From Paramacrobiotus richtersi (lineage: Eukaryota > Tardigrada > Eutardigrada > Parachela > Macrobiotidae): a stretch of DNA of 26,730 bases. The notes under the pieces were generated by a model. That model saw nothing but the letters and a program-made list of their open reading frames with translations, was not told the DNA's origin and did not search any database. Positions 1 to 9,571 of the stretch are shown here, one piece after another (the stretch's first letter is position 1; every line of letters starts with the position of its first letter). A program made the position numbers and the translations under genes. Location of the stretch: contig JAQGAU010000521.1 of NCBI GenBank assembly GCA_034698045.1, forward strand, positions 1 to 26,730. Direction: 5' to 3'.

Positions 1-143
1 CAGAAATGGCCCACAACATAGAAGTCTACGAGAGAAACAGTGCACTGCATCCAGTTTGGAACAATAGAGTGCGCAAGAGTGCGAGTGCATTCTCAATTGG
101 TGAGGGTTCATTCGTGATCGAAGTCGACCACCGCTTCGTCAGC

Positions 144-214
144 GTAAATACATCTTTTGCGGGCTAGAAATTCCTGGTATTCCAGGCATTCGATAAGCGT
201 AGGCCCGTATTTAC
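144..214. repeat. Imperfect inverted repeat (hairpin-forming)
   Basis: The outer arms gtaaatac (144-151) and gtatttac (207-214) are complementary. Inside them gggct (161-165) pairs with aggccc (201-206), and the centre holds the palindrome cctgg-tatt-ccagg (173-186). It lies downstream of the stop of the minus-strand ORF at 365-991. The rest of 1-364 shows no gene that I can support. The function is unknown; it may be a relic of a small fold-back element. Confidence 0.45.
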
Positions 215-364
215 ATGTACATTTTCGGGCAAGGTTCAACTGTACCATTGTATTCCCGGCGAAAAGTTCATTAAAACTTATATCAGTCGGTTGAAATTTC
301 TTTTGCTCCTTATGAGAGGCTTTTACAAACGCGAATTCATGCTTACGTAGCAGTTTTCTAGCGC

Positions 365-991
365 TTATTGAGTAATCGGATTCGGCACTGCTGCATCGCG
401 ATGTTGCGAGTTACTCTCATCTGAACTGGAGGCAATGCGCTTGTCCCTCTTGCCCTTATCAATCTTTCGGCTTCGGGATGTGGACTGCTCTCGATTCATG
501 TCGTCCCGTTTGGCGCGTAGGTCCGGTTTCGGCATTGTACCCGGCATGACGGGAACATCGCGGACGATCAGCACATTACTTGTCGCTTTGCGCAAGTACA
601 CTTCCAGTTTTGCTTGGTCTCCTTCACTGCGAATGAATTTGAGGTTTTCTGGAAATCCAGAAATTTGTGCCAATAGTAACACATCCTCCACAGTAGCATA
701 CTGTTTTGATGCAAGATCGGCGACCGAGTCCGTGGAGATTCCGATGATCTTAACGAGATTGGCAGCCGGAGAGGATTCCTCCTCGGCTTTTTCTCCCTCA
801 CTGTCATTGGCTTCCTCCGGATGTAAGGCGTCGTACAGGCGATCGGAAAGGTGCTTTTTGGTTTCCCTTGTGTCAAACGCATCCTCCCCTTCGGCTTCGA
901 TAAGGAGGCGTTTAATGTCGGGCAGGTTGAGGCGAGCGAGTTTCGTCTTCTGGTATCCGGTGGCAGCTTGGAGGGTAACGTTGTTCGGCAT
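365..991 (-). CDS. Hypothetical protein, 208 aa, SAP-like N-terminus and basic tail
   Basis: This is a complete ORF with a true ATG (991-989) and a TAA stop. I do not recognise the family. Residues about 17-57 have the spacing of a SAP-like helix-turn-helix (LPDIKRLL ... ETKKHLSDRLYDAL). Residues 60-75 are acidic and low-complexity. Residues 78-140 look like a compact helical domain (NLVKIIGI, VADLASKQYATVEDVLLL), reminiscent of helix-hairpin-helix or SAM-like folds. From about residue 155 the chain is disordered and basic (RSRKIDKGKRDKR), ending in a Ser/Asp-rich stretch. That layout fits a nucleic-acid-binding or Gag-like retroelement protein, but this is inference. The plus-strand ORF at 435-1052 is a shadow with poorer composition. 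No polyadenylation signal, introns or LTRs were seen around it. A chance ORF of this length is unlikely but not excluded. Confidence 0.5.
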   Translation of the reverse strand: MPNNVTLQAATGYQKTKLARLNLPDIKRLLIEAEGEDAFDTRETKKHLSDRLYDALHPEEANDSEGEKAEEESSPAANLVKIIGISTDSVADLASKQYATVEDVLLLAQISGFPENLKFIRSEGDQAKLEVYLRKATSNVLIVRDVPVMPGTMPKPDLRAKRDDMNREQSTSRSRKIDKGKRDKRIASSSDESNSQHRDAAVPNPITQ

Positions 992-1501
992 TGTAAATCA
1001 GATTCTAACTGTGTTTATTGCTGTACCATGGTATAGTATAGATTCTAACTAGAATTCAGGTGGAAGTTTTCGGTAGAAATTAGCTAGACAGATTAAGAAG
1101 AAAAATATTCTACTGAAATGCTAGCATAAGCCGAACGCTACTGGAAATCCAAACGGACTGTGGCTATTTATATATGGCAATGCGGTTGGCAAGGGAAGCG
1201 TGGTCACCTCTCCGTTCTGATACCCAGATTCCACCATTGGCTGGAATCTTTCACGACAAATGACGCTCTGGCCGGTCATACCATAGAGAGTACTTCATTC
1301 GGTTTTCAGGCTTTTCACCGTTGTCCTCATGTCTACTTTCTGCTGCCTATAACTCTTTGATACTTGACCGTACTCCTTTCTTTCAGTGCGATACAACAGT
1401 ATTATATGGAAAACTCAGCGTCTTCCAGCACACGGTTACTGTGTTAGTTAGAATCTTCATACAGTGAAACGATAATATCAGTAGCAAGTCTGCCACCACG
1501 G
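992..1501. other. Unassigned spacer
   Basis: I see no gene here. The only notable item is a short repeated string, gattctaact, at about 1010 and 1040 just upstream of the ATG of the minus-strand ORF. It could be a promoter element of that ORF or mere chance. Confidence 0.3.
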
Positions 1502-1640
1502 CAGGGTCTAAAACCTGGGCATGGCCCCTGCCCATGGGCATGGGCACCGGACATGGGCACCGAAAAACCTGGGTTGACCAAAGTCTAAAACCTGGTCATG
1601 CCGGGATAAAAACTGGTCATGGTCATTCAATGCAAAACTT
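1502..1640 (+). repeat. Left terminal inverted repeat of the 1.85 kb element
   Basis: Matches the reverse complement of 3222-3353 from cagggtc through ggtcattc. It has internal short-period repetition of gcatgggc/catgggcacc, which differs slightly in copy arrangement between the two arms. Confidence 0.75.
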
Positions 1641-3221
1641 ACTAATACCACCGTATCCTATGCTTGCACGTTTTAAAACTACGTGAAAAAGAATAAAACT
1701 TTTGAATCGGGTTATGTTAAAGTGAGTTAAGACAGTAGATATGGTCTACCTTATACACAGAGCCAGTGATATAGTCTGCATTCACACAGATAGAAATGGT
1801 GCAGTAAGAATTAAAGGTATCGTGCACACGGGCACACCTTGATTGACATGTCTACTGTACGACGCGATAAATTTAGCTATGAAACGCGGCATTACTTTGA
1901 CACCAGAAATCACGATACAGGAAAAATAAGACGGAAACTAAACTTATACCGCACCACTACAGTGGTCCATAATTATGTCAACGCGAACTCCCAGCAGTCG
2001 AGTATGCTGACAGGAAGTTGAAGTAAGCCGAGACAAGCGAAATAACTGGTGAACTGTAAACATCGGCGTTCCTAAGCGTTTTTATTCATTAATTGTTGTA
2101 CACAGTTTGAATGAGGTAATTTAGTCAGTCATTGCAAAAAAACAGCACTTATGAGCTACGGTATGTCACAGGGAGTTCTGCGTTTGAAACGAACTGTGAC
2201 ATCAACATGGTAATGTATGGCCCTCCACAAACCCTGGAAATTTTGGAAGTTAACGATGGACAGCTTTTTGGGTAAGACACTAGTGTTGCAACTGAATTAC
2301 ATACGAACAGCATTCGTTGACGGGTTAGAGCTTCATATGGTTTCATTGTTAACACAGGGACAATGGCAGCATCACGAATTTGGTCCTGTACGGTCACAGG
2401 AAAGTGTGACTACACCTGAAGCGAGCGAACCACGCCAGTGGTAAGGAATATCCTCAATAATCTGAACGCACGATTTTGATGCGAACATGTTGATTGTTGT
2501 GCCGGATGTGCGCACGAAGCTATTGTCCGTTCATTACCAACACCTCCACAAGGTTTTTGTGATCAAATTCAACTAAATTCGCCACTGGAAGGGGTTTTCT
2601 GTGGAGGTGACAGGTCCGCTAAAACATCTCTGTAGCGTCCGTTTCTTTTATTTTACGTTCAGTTATCTTACTGAAACTACATAATTAACTGATATTATTA
2701 CACTAAAAGTCGCGATCCGTTCGAATTCAAATTATTTTTATCAGAAGTACGCTTCCCTGTCGACTATGATCGCTTGTGCTTCTCCATTTTATTATTCTTC
2801 AATAATTTTTTTCAATGACCGCTACTGCAACTAATTTTAAAATATAATGTTACCGCACCACCTTACCGCATAAGGTTTTGTGCGGATAACGAAGGTCAGT
2901 TTACCGCGTTCTGTTCGTGTGGTTGTCGTGGTTGTCTCTCTTTATACGCTTTAACAAATCGCGGTCTTATGACAGCGTAGTCGTTCCACTTGATCCGATA
3001 AACATTATTCGCATGCTGGGTGCGATTATGTCATTTAGTGTGCGCTACACACTGGAAAGAAATATAGCCGTTATGTAAACATAATAAAAAGTTGGTTAGC
3101 AAAATGGTAAACAGCAGCGTATACATATGTAAGGTGTTTTCTGTTGTATTCGCTCACTGTAATACACCTTTTGCACGTAGCGTTAAACATGCGGGCCAAC
3201 GTAAGATTGTACACTATTTCT

Positions 3222-3353
3222 GCTTCGAATGACCATTGCCAGTTTTTATCCCGGCATGACCAGGTTTTAGACTTTGGTCAGCCAAGGTTTCTCGGTGCCC
3301 ATGCCCGGTGGGCATGCCCATGGGCAGGGGCCATGCCCAGGTTTTTGACCCTG
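3222..3353 (-). repeat. Right terminal inverted repeat of the 1.85 kb element
   Basis: Reverse complement of the left arm; it ends with gaccctg at 3347-3353. Scattered substitutions between the arms show that the insertion is old. Confidence 0.75.
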
Positions 3354-3781
3354 CCAGCAAACCACACCGTCTCCATGTAAAATATTTCATAGATAAAATA
3401 TCGGGTTATGACGGGGGAACGGTCCTTTTGACCTTCTTCGGCCAAGAGACAAGAGAAAGCCGTCCTCGAACCAGTCAAAGATGGATAACGGCTGGCTGCG
3501 ATAGCGCGATGGACCACAAGGTAGCGATGCGTATAAATCCTTCCGATGCCCAGTTGATATTATTAACGAAACTTATACGCTACCGTTTGCTGTTGTTTTC
3601 TTATCACAAGCTCAAACATGATATGCATTCAGTTGGTCTTTTTCCGTATTGGGCCACATTATGGATTATGTTGCATAACCCGTTTAGTGACACCTTACGG
3701 AAATTACCTCGAAGGTTTGCACCCGTTAATAAATCTTGGCACATGAAAATAATCAACGCAGACGCGCACGACAGTAGGCAG

Positions 3782-3911
3782 ACTGCGTTTTCACGAACAT
3801 TCATTCACAAACAGGGGACGCTCGGCATGCTCTATAGTTAAGTCCATCCGAGCCCTATCCGCCCTATCCGAGCGTACCCTTGTTTGCGAATGATTTTTGA
3901 GAAAACGCACT
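3782..3911. repeat. Short fold-back element, ~44 bp arms
   Basis: The left arm 3782-3825 (actgcgttttc ... acgctcgg) is the imperfect inverse of 3868-3911 (ccgagcgtaccc ... aaaacgcact). The loop contains a small direct repeat, ccgagccctatccgccctat. This is consistent with a tiny MITE or hairpin element. No target duplication was identified. Confidence 0.55.
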
Positions 3912-5149
3912 CGGCTTACCATGAAGACGAAAGACCACTCTTAACTTCTGCCAGCCACATTTTGGTGCGATGACACAAGTAAAAAAAGTAGCGCACAATA
4001 CATTCTCGGATGAAAATGTTAGTAAAACATTTTATGCTCTCGGAAAGTAAGTGTCCGGCGGCTTTCTTCGCGAAATTATTCCAGCTGGGTACGTTTACTT
4101 TCGTATGCCATGTGGTTCAGATGTGCCAAGTGATCCGCTGTATAAATTCTCTAACCATTCTGCCGCTATTGTTTATACATTAGGTGTTCTCGTAGTACAG
4201 CGGCATTCCTCATTGGTGTCCTCGACTAGTGCCCTTATTAACAGGAAGCGCAGGCACGGATACTGGTATGGGGGCAATACAAAACCCTATCGATAACGCT
4301 ATCGAGAAGCGGCACCTATCCAAAGCTTACTGAGTCTTATGCTTGAACTATTACCTCCTCACTGACAGAAATTCAGGCGGGGAACAATGGAACTCTAACT
4401 GGGCAGGGCTGTAACCGGCACACGTGACCTTACCAAAATTCCACGCTCATTCTAAACGGATCCTTTGTACTTGTGGATTGCCGATCAAGCGTCCCTGGCG
4501 ACTACGGATGTCCTTCACGAAACATAATTCAAGGGGCGGTGACTATGAGCCAATTACCATCGAAAACCAACGCCAACAAAGTTAAAAGGAAAAACAATAA
4601 GGAAATATTTCTATACCGTGTTTCGACTCGTACTCTAGATCGAATGAGCGCAATGCAAAATCCGAAAGACTTATTCCCTTACATGCTAATCACATCTGGC
4701 GCATAATAAAAAGTTACAATCAGCGACGGTGTAATCGTTACCCAAAGTGTGACTGCTGTCTAAGTTTGGTGACACGAAGAATCTGCGCGAAATTGTGGAA
4801 TTTCTGATGGTCAGAAAACCGTTCCCAGGGAACCAGTACCCCTAAAAGCTCTACTAGTGTACGGTGAATGGGTAACGATTAAATTAAGTCGGTGGATAAG
4901 GCCCCAAGGGAACATTATTACTGGTTTGCGGAGCCAAGCTTTAGTCATTGGCGTATATTTACGGGTACAGGGTTTTACGGCCAGCTGATAACTTCCGAAC
5001 CCGAGGGGCATGTCACACTTGAATGGAACTTAATTCGTGCAAGTTTCCATTTTGCTCGAGTTATCGTCCGATGCTCTGACAACGCGGCGACCCGAGAAGC
5101 AGGTTAGGCGCTTCAAAATATTCAGCAAACACGTTCACTATACGTCTTG
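3912..5149. other. Unassigned region
   Basis: No gene or repeat that I can support is visible. The ORFs here are under 82 codons and lack recognisable motifs, splice context or a distinctive composition. Confidence 0.3.
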
Positions 5150-5850
5150 TTGTTAGCGGCGTTACTATGTTTATGTATGATTATTTTTCTTTATATAAAT
5201 ATTACAAGCCAAAGTGTGTCCGCTGGACACACGCGAGATGTACCTCACGGTACATATCGGCGTCAGTAATATTAGTGGTGTTGTTGGGGCAAATTTTGGT
5301 TTTGGTGACCTTTTTTTGTGGTGAAGAGTGACCTTTACGGTATCTCGAAATTTAATTAAATGACGTCCATTTTTGATATACGTGACCTTTTTGGTCGTCA
5401 TTTGAAGGGGCTGTTGATGCTGGGCTTGGTGGCGTTACTATGTTTACATATAATTATTTTTCTTGGTATAAATATTATAAAGCCAAAGTGTGTCCGCTGG
5501 ACACACGCGGGAATGTACCTCACGGTACATATCGGCGTCTCTAATATTAAAAATGATGGTTTTCGTGTTTCTGGTAAAGGTCACGTTTTTTGGTGACCCC
5601 GACGATAACTGGAAAACTAAATAAGTGAGGTCTATTTTACATATACATGACCTCTTCAGGCTCGAAAAGTTGGGCCTAATGGTGCTGACGCTATTGCATT
5701 TACTATCTTTACCCCACCCTATTTGTATCTGTATAAATATTAGAGACCTAATAACAAGCCCAAGTGTGTCAGCTGCTTGGTTGCACCAGCTGCTTCTCGA
5801 TTATGCACCTCGGCGGTGCATATCGGGGTCAGTAATATAAGGGAACCTTT
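5150..5850 (+). repeat. ~275 bp tandem repeat (three units) with a conserved double hairpin
   Basis: The anchor string agcc(a/c)aagtgtgtc recurs at 5207, 5481 and 5757, giving periods of 274 and 276 bp. Each unit holds a gtgacc-ttttt-ggtc type palindrome, a tataaatatta tract, hairpin I and hairpin II, then atcgg(c/g)gtc. Hairpin I is gtgtgtcc-gct-ggacacac at 5214-5232 and 5488-5506. Hairpin II is tgtacc-tcac-ggtaca at 5239-5254 and 5514-5529. In unit 3 hairpin II becomes tatgcacc-tcggc-ggtgcata (5802-5822), keeping all the pairs. Further copies lie at 7075-7250, 15455-15640 and 16073-16356. Short ORFs in the units are shadows of the repeat. Confidence 0.75.
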
Positions 5851-5867
5851 CGTCCTGGCCCGTGGTT

Positions 5868-6256
5868 GAACTACTGAGTGTATTGAACTGCGCTGAATCG
5901 AATTGAACTGCAATGAATTGAACTGTGTTAAGTTGAACTGAGTTGAATTGAATTGAACTTAGTTAAATTTAACAGAATGGAACTGAGCTGACCTGAATTG
6001 AATGAAGCTCAATTGAACTATCTAAATTGTGTTGAACTTAATTTAATTGAACCGAAATGAACTGAATTGAATAAGAAAGAATTGAACTGAACCGAGCTGA
6101 AGTGAACTGAATTGAATGGAGTTGAATTGAACAAACTTTTACTGGATTGAACTGAATCCGGATGAATGAAATCAAACGAAATGAAACAAAATGAATCTGA
6201 ACGAAACGAACTGAGATGAATTGAAATGATTTAAATGAACTGAAACGAGTTCGAAT
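5868..6256 (+). repeat. Degenerate TTGAA/CTGAA pentanucleotide satellite
   Basis: About 390 bp consist almost entirely of variants of ttgaa and ctgaa (for example ttgaactgaattgaactg), drifting toward atgaa and acgaa at the right end. The sequence is strongly purine-skewed on this strand and has no coding content. It is interrupted by a 106 bp array and resumes at 6719. Confidence 0.85.
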
Positions 6257-6261
6257 TATAC

Positions 6262-6665
6262 AAAGTATATTCCTATCGCCGCGATGGGCTAGCTCGCTTC
6301 GCTGCGCTCGCTCTCTGCACCCACCGCATTCGATACTTCGTTCTAGTTAACACAGGTCAAGAAAGATAAAAGATACTCCTATCGCCGCGATGGGCTTGCT
6401 CGCTTCGCTGCGCTCGCTCTCTGCGCCCACCGCATTCGATACGTTGTTCCACTTACCACAGTTCATGTACTAGAAAGCACACTACTATCGCCGCGATGGG
6501 CTGGCTCGCTTCGCTGCGCTTGCTCCCCGCGCCAACCGCATTGCATTCATCGTTATAGTTCATATAGTTCAAGTATAGAAAGAATTTTAATATCGCCGCG
6601 ATGAGCTATTGAGCTGCGCTGCGCTTATTCTCTGCGCCCGCCGCGTTCGAAGCAGAGTCCTTCAA
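6262..6665 (+). repeat. Four-copy 106 bp GC-rich tandem repeat
   Basis: The string tatcgccgcgat starts at 6274, 6380, 6486 and 6591, so the period is 106, 106 and 105 bp. Each unit has a GC-rich core (gatgggct-gctcgcttcgctgcgctcgct, ccaccgcattcgat) and an AT-rich remainder (agttca...agaaag). Units 1-2 are nearly identical in the core, unit 3 is slightly diverged and unit 4 most diverged, as expected at the edge of an array. The array sits inside the TTGAA satellite, implying insertion followed by local expansion. Confidence 0.85.
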
Positions 6666-6718
6666 TTAACTTGTAAATAACAAAGTTACAAAACAATAAG
6701 AACATATTTTTAGAACAA

Positions 6719-6795
6719 ATATTGAACTGAATCAAATTGAACTGAATGTCACTGAGTCGAACTGAACTGAGTTGGGTTGGATCGGTTAAGATGCG
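6719..6795 (+). repeat. Continuation of the TTGAA/CTGAA satellite
   Basis: Repeats of ttgaactgaa and gtcgaactgaactgagttg resume after the 106 bp array, showing that the array is an interruption of one satellite tract. Confidence 0.7.
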
Positions 6796-7074
6796 TAATA
6801 CGATGCAGAACAACCAGATATGTAATTATTTTCATACAAAGGTCACCGAAAGGTCAATAAAGCGACGGGACTGGACATGTTTTCTCGCGGAAACCCGGTG
6901 ATTCCAATGACGTAAAGAGCTAAGCAAATTATATACTTATTCATCAGGTTCACTACATGTCTGTGTAAAAGGGGCGGGCCTAAATTCGAGGCCTCACTGA
7001 TACCTTAAGATCGATCCTGAGACCCCTCAAGCCGCCGGAGCGTCCGATGACGTAATGTATTCAAAGAGATGTAG

Positions 7075-7250
7075 GATCAAGCAAGTTTTATATAAGTTCA
7101 CCAGGTTCATGACCTTTAAAGGCCCTTTTTACTGTTCCATGACCTTTCCGGGCTCCGAAAGTTGCCCCTGATGGTCCTGGTCTCGTTGACTGCACGAACT
7201 TTCTATCTCACTATTTGTATCTATATAAATATACTGACCTAATAACGGAC
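7075..7250 (+). repeat. Partial copy of the ~275 bp repeat lacking the double hairpin
   Basis: Shares catgacctttccgggctc, tgatggtcctggt, ctatttgtatctatataaat and gacctaataac with unit 3 of the 5150-5850 array, then diverges right where the hairpins should start (after ttacaagcc at about 7258). It is a truncated or rearranged copy. Confidence 0.6.
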
Positions 7251-7602
7251 CTTACAAGCCTAACTGACCTAATACGCCCACTTCGCTGACCTCACAATGG
7301 GAAATTATAAAATGTCCAAAAATTCCAAAATTGCACTCGTAGGTGTATTTCTTCTTCCTCTTTCAGATTAGAATTGACACTTATGACTCTGGATGCGATA
7401 AAGCAATCTTACGGACTATCAAGTTCAAATACAGCCTAACCTGGTGACGTAACGATAAAAATTATGTAAACACGTAATCTCGCCTAATCTTTCCAATTAG
7501 AATGATAAAAAAAAACTGCTCGAATACATCAGAATTAATCACAATAAACATTAGGTTGTGAGAGCTCTGTATACATATGCATAACATAACCATTTTTCCA
7601 GA
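7251..7602. other. Unassigned AT-rich spacer
   Basis: No coding region or repeat that I can support is visible in this stretch. Confidence 0.3.
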
Positions 7603-7788
7603 CTAATTAAAAAAACCAAAACTTGCTCTTTTACTAGATCCTGGTTTGTAGCATTGCGACCTGTATGCGGTACCTGTTGAGAATGCTCCGTACCAGCTGT
7701 TTGGCCGCTTCATTCCCATGCCCCCATTCATACTACACACAGAACGGTAGAACGTCTCCAGTTCCATCTCTGTCATAACCGGTATCAT
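7603..7788 (-). pseudogene. Coding-like minus-strand segment, possible last exon or frame-shifted tail
   Basis: An open frame with alternating acidic and hydrophobic residues (PDDMIPVMTEMELETFYRSV) continues through a Gly/Met/Lys-rich part to a TAG at 7603-7605. It remains open upstream to a TAG at about 7823. It overlaps, in another frame, the minus-strand ORF that ends at 7733. Together with the exon candidates at 8022-8065 and 7845-7932 it could be the rest of the same gene, reached by a further intron or by frameshifts. A good donor (gtgagc) lies inside the second exon candidate at about 7865. The family is not recognised, and this may be chance. Confidence 0.25.
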
Positions 7789-7844
7789 ATCGTCCGGAAA
7801 CTGCCAGATTCGCCGCTTCTTCTCGTTCTAACTGACACTGTCCA

Positions 7845-8065
7845 TCAGGCGCACACTGCTTGCTCACCCAGGCCATCGTAGTCCCCGCACATCTCGGCCA
7901 CATCCTCATCCGACAGCACGCACCCAACCAATCTGAAACGCAGAAAAGTTTTTTGTCGTGAATTAGAAACGAATTTATTCCTTCTACAGTGCCACTCTGG
8001 CGCACGAAAACATCTACGCACTTTGTAACCGTAAGTGCCAAAACAGCCAATCTAATCCCGTTCAT
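7845..8065 (-). CDS. Possible two-exon small secreted protein (43 aa as read)
   Basis: Exon 1 is 8065-8022, starting at a true ATG. A donor (gtgcgt, 8021-8016) and an acceptor after a pyrimidine-rich tract (ctgcgtttcag, ending at 7933) define an 89 bp intron. Exon 2 runs from 7932 to a TGA at 7847-7845. The phases fit (two bases plus one). The first residues (MNGIRLAVLALTVTK, then LVGC after the junction) form a hydrophobic signal-peptide-like stretch across the splice site, followed by an acidic, Cys-containing part (DEDVAEMCGDYDG). Exon 2 has strong purine-first codon use. A base shift near the stop opens a further Cys-containing frame to 7733, so the copy may be decayed or have another intron. 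The family is unknown. A plus-strand exon candidate overlaps it, so one of the two is wrong. Confidence 0.35.
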
Positions 8066-8276
8066 TCACGCGCGTCTCAATACCCAGCATCGCGCCCCAT
8101 TAGGTAACAGTTTTGTGCTGAAGAAAAACAAGCTCCAAGGGATCCAGGAAGCGGAAACGGCACAGATGTGGAGTGCTAGTCATCAGATGCAGCGACTGTG
8201 CTCATATTACCGCCACGTGGCACTGGATTTGTTGCTGGAATATCGTAAGAAAGGTGCTGTCGATCAGCGTTGTTAA
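7989..8276 (+). CDS. Coding-like plus-strand region, alternative to the minus-strand gene
   Basis: A pyrimidine tract and acceptor (cttctacag, ending about 7988) and a perfect donor (gtaagt at about 8030) bracket 41 bp that read ATLAHENIYALCN. A second acceptor (tcaatacccag) precedes 8092, after which an open frame reads a helical, Gln/Leu-rich segment (KLQGIQEAETAQMWSASHQM) to a donor-like gtaaga at 8247 or a stop at 8276. The simple joins I tried do not keep the phase, so no gene model holds. The region conflicts with the minus-strand candidate. No family is recognised. Confidence 0.25.
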   Translation: MPLWRTKTSTHFVTVSAKTANLIPFIHARLNTQHRAPLGNSFVLKKNKLQGIQEAETAQMWSASHQMQRLCSYYRHVALDLLLEYRKKGAVDQRC

Positions 8277-8344
8277 TCAGCAAGCTGGCGAATCCGGAAG
8301 GGCTGCCAGCACTGCAACGACACACCTTTTGAGAACGTTTTCAT

Positions 8345-8887
8345 GTGGACATCGCCATCGTACGCAATGCCGTTAGCGATCAACGTGATTACTTGCATCG
8401 GTCAGGGTTCAGTTGGTGGTGGTCTCGGATACCATCGAGGACGTCCACTGGCAGCGCACCGGAGACCAGTAAAGGTCTGCCTAGAGAGATCAACGAGTCG
8501 ACGGAACTTGCGGTTTTGCCTACCCTCCACGCCCAGGGAGAACAGTTACAAAAGATCCAAACCCAGCTCCATCAGATGTGGAGGAAACGGAACATCGGAA
8601 AGGCCCTGCCGTTATGCAAAACCTTCGGTCCTATCCTCTCTGGGTCCTCCGGTCAGCTGGACGAGGAGAGCAATTCAGCGAGTGAGAGCGTCGACAGAAG
8701 ATTATCCGGGAAAACCAGCGAGAAGAAGCCCAAAAGGGCGAAGAAATATACTCCGCCTACAGAACCACATTCGGAGGATGAGCCGCGGGTGAAGAAGCCG
8801 ATAGAATGGCGCATGTCAAGCAAGCCTCAGTCTTCAGCGGGGATCACAGCCGAACACGGATATATCATATCCGTAAAAAGTGATTGA
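8345..8887 (+). CDS. Hypothetical disordered/coiled-coil protein segment (~180 aa ORF)
   Basis: An open frame ends in TGA at 8885-8887. It has no ATG at its 5' edge (it opens with GTG in the computed frame), so it is best read as a possible terminal exon or a truncated gene. Residues about 58-80 form a short amphipathic helix (HAQGEQLQKIQTQLHQMW). Residues 100-160 are Ser/Lys/Glu-rich and disordered (SNSASESVDRR, SEKKPKRAKKYTPP, SEDEPRVKKP). This fits a nuclear or Gag-like linker region, but no domain is recognised. A helical segment just upstream (8120-8230) has a similar Gln/Met-rich pattern and could belong to the same gene. An overlapping frame (8343-8792) looks less protein-like. Confidence 0.35.
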   Translation: MDIAIVRNAVSDQRDYLHRSGFSWWWSRIPSRTSTGSAPETSKGLPREINESTELAVLPTLHAQGEQLQKIQTQLHQMWRKRNIGKALPLCKTFGPILSGSSGQLDEESNSASESVDRRLSGKTSEKKPKRAKKYTPPTEPHSEDEPRVKKPIEWRMSSKPQSSAGITAEHGYIISVKSD

Positions 8888-9571
8888 GGAGAGAAACTGA
8901 AGGGCGGCGACGCAGTGTGGGCGCCGTGGTTGAGTGGGCCAACTAGGATGCGGGTAAGGAAGTGCGGCGCTGGTGTAGCAGTTGTCGTTGCCTCGGGCAG
9001 GTGATGCAGCCGGCATGGGTCCGGGCTGGAAGGGTATGTCGGCGGGCCGGAGGAGGGGGGCTCATAAAGACCAGACCGGGGAAAACGGACCATGGGCGCG
9101 AATGGTTGGCTTGTGTTGTCGACCAACTGTGTACGCTGTTTCTTGACCTGTCGGATATGCTGCGTTACCGATTGAACATGTGACTAGCAGTGGCATTTGC
9201 TGTAAAGAATTAAATATTAGCAATTTTAAGGAACAAAATTTATTAGCAGTGCAAGCAAAAACACTGTACGAAAACAATTACTTAACCTGCCGAGGGTAAT
9301 GAAGTACTCCAGTAGCACACGGGAGCGAGATGACGGACAACAATCCAACACCACCCATTTCATCCTAGCTCCTGGAGACACGCAAAAACTGTTGAGACCG
9401 CACCCAATCTGTCTTTCGATGGCTAGACATGATCACAGTCCAGCATCTCGGTCCGTTAACGGCTCCGAAAGACCAAAGAGCCATACTCGCTCGCAGACAC
9501 GTCCTGGACATTTTCCGCCTTAAACCGGTTCAGATGGCTTAGACCCAGAATGAGCAGGACAGCAGCAGAAA
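8888..9571. other. GC-rich spacer, no supported gene
   Basis: 8890-9090 is noticeably G-rich (gccggaggaggggggctc). An ATG-started 74-codon ORF at 9299-9523 has a Ser/Arg/His-rich product without motif support. I see nothing else to annotate. Confidence 0.3.

Larger units (their letters stand above)
1502..3353. mobile_element. 1.85 kb non-autonomous TIR element (hAT-like ends, no transposase)
   Basis: The segment begins cagggtctaaaacctggg and ends ccaggtttttgaccctg, and the two ends are inverted copies of each other for about 135 bp (1502-1640 and 3222-3353). Shared inner blocks include gaccaaagtctaaaacctgg, tcatgccgggataaaaactg and the repeated gcatgggc motif. Ends starting CAGGG are common in hAT DNA transposons. 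The flanking 8-mers (caccacgg and ccagcaaa) do not match, so no target duplication is visible. The interior (1641-3221) is AT-rich and contains only short ORFs with no transposase motif, so the element is either non-autonomous or fully decayed. The ORFs crossing the right TIR are read-throughs of the repeat. Confidence 0.7.

Noticed and set aside
435..1052. Plus-strand ORF of 205 codons
   Set aside because: Antisense shadow of the minus-strand ORF at 365-991, which has an ATG and far more protein-like composition.
1641..3221. Transposase gene inside the 1.85 kb TIR element
   Set aside because: All frames are short and show no DDE, BED or dimerisation motif.
3308..3841. Plus-strand ORF of 177 codons
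   Set aside because: It starts inside the right TIR of the 1.85 kb element, runs into the fold-back at 3782, and has no motif; it is a read-through of repeats.
5150..6665. CRISPR array
   Set aside because: Units are tandem and contiguous with near-identical spacers, the host looks eukaryotic, and no cas genes are present.
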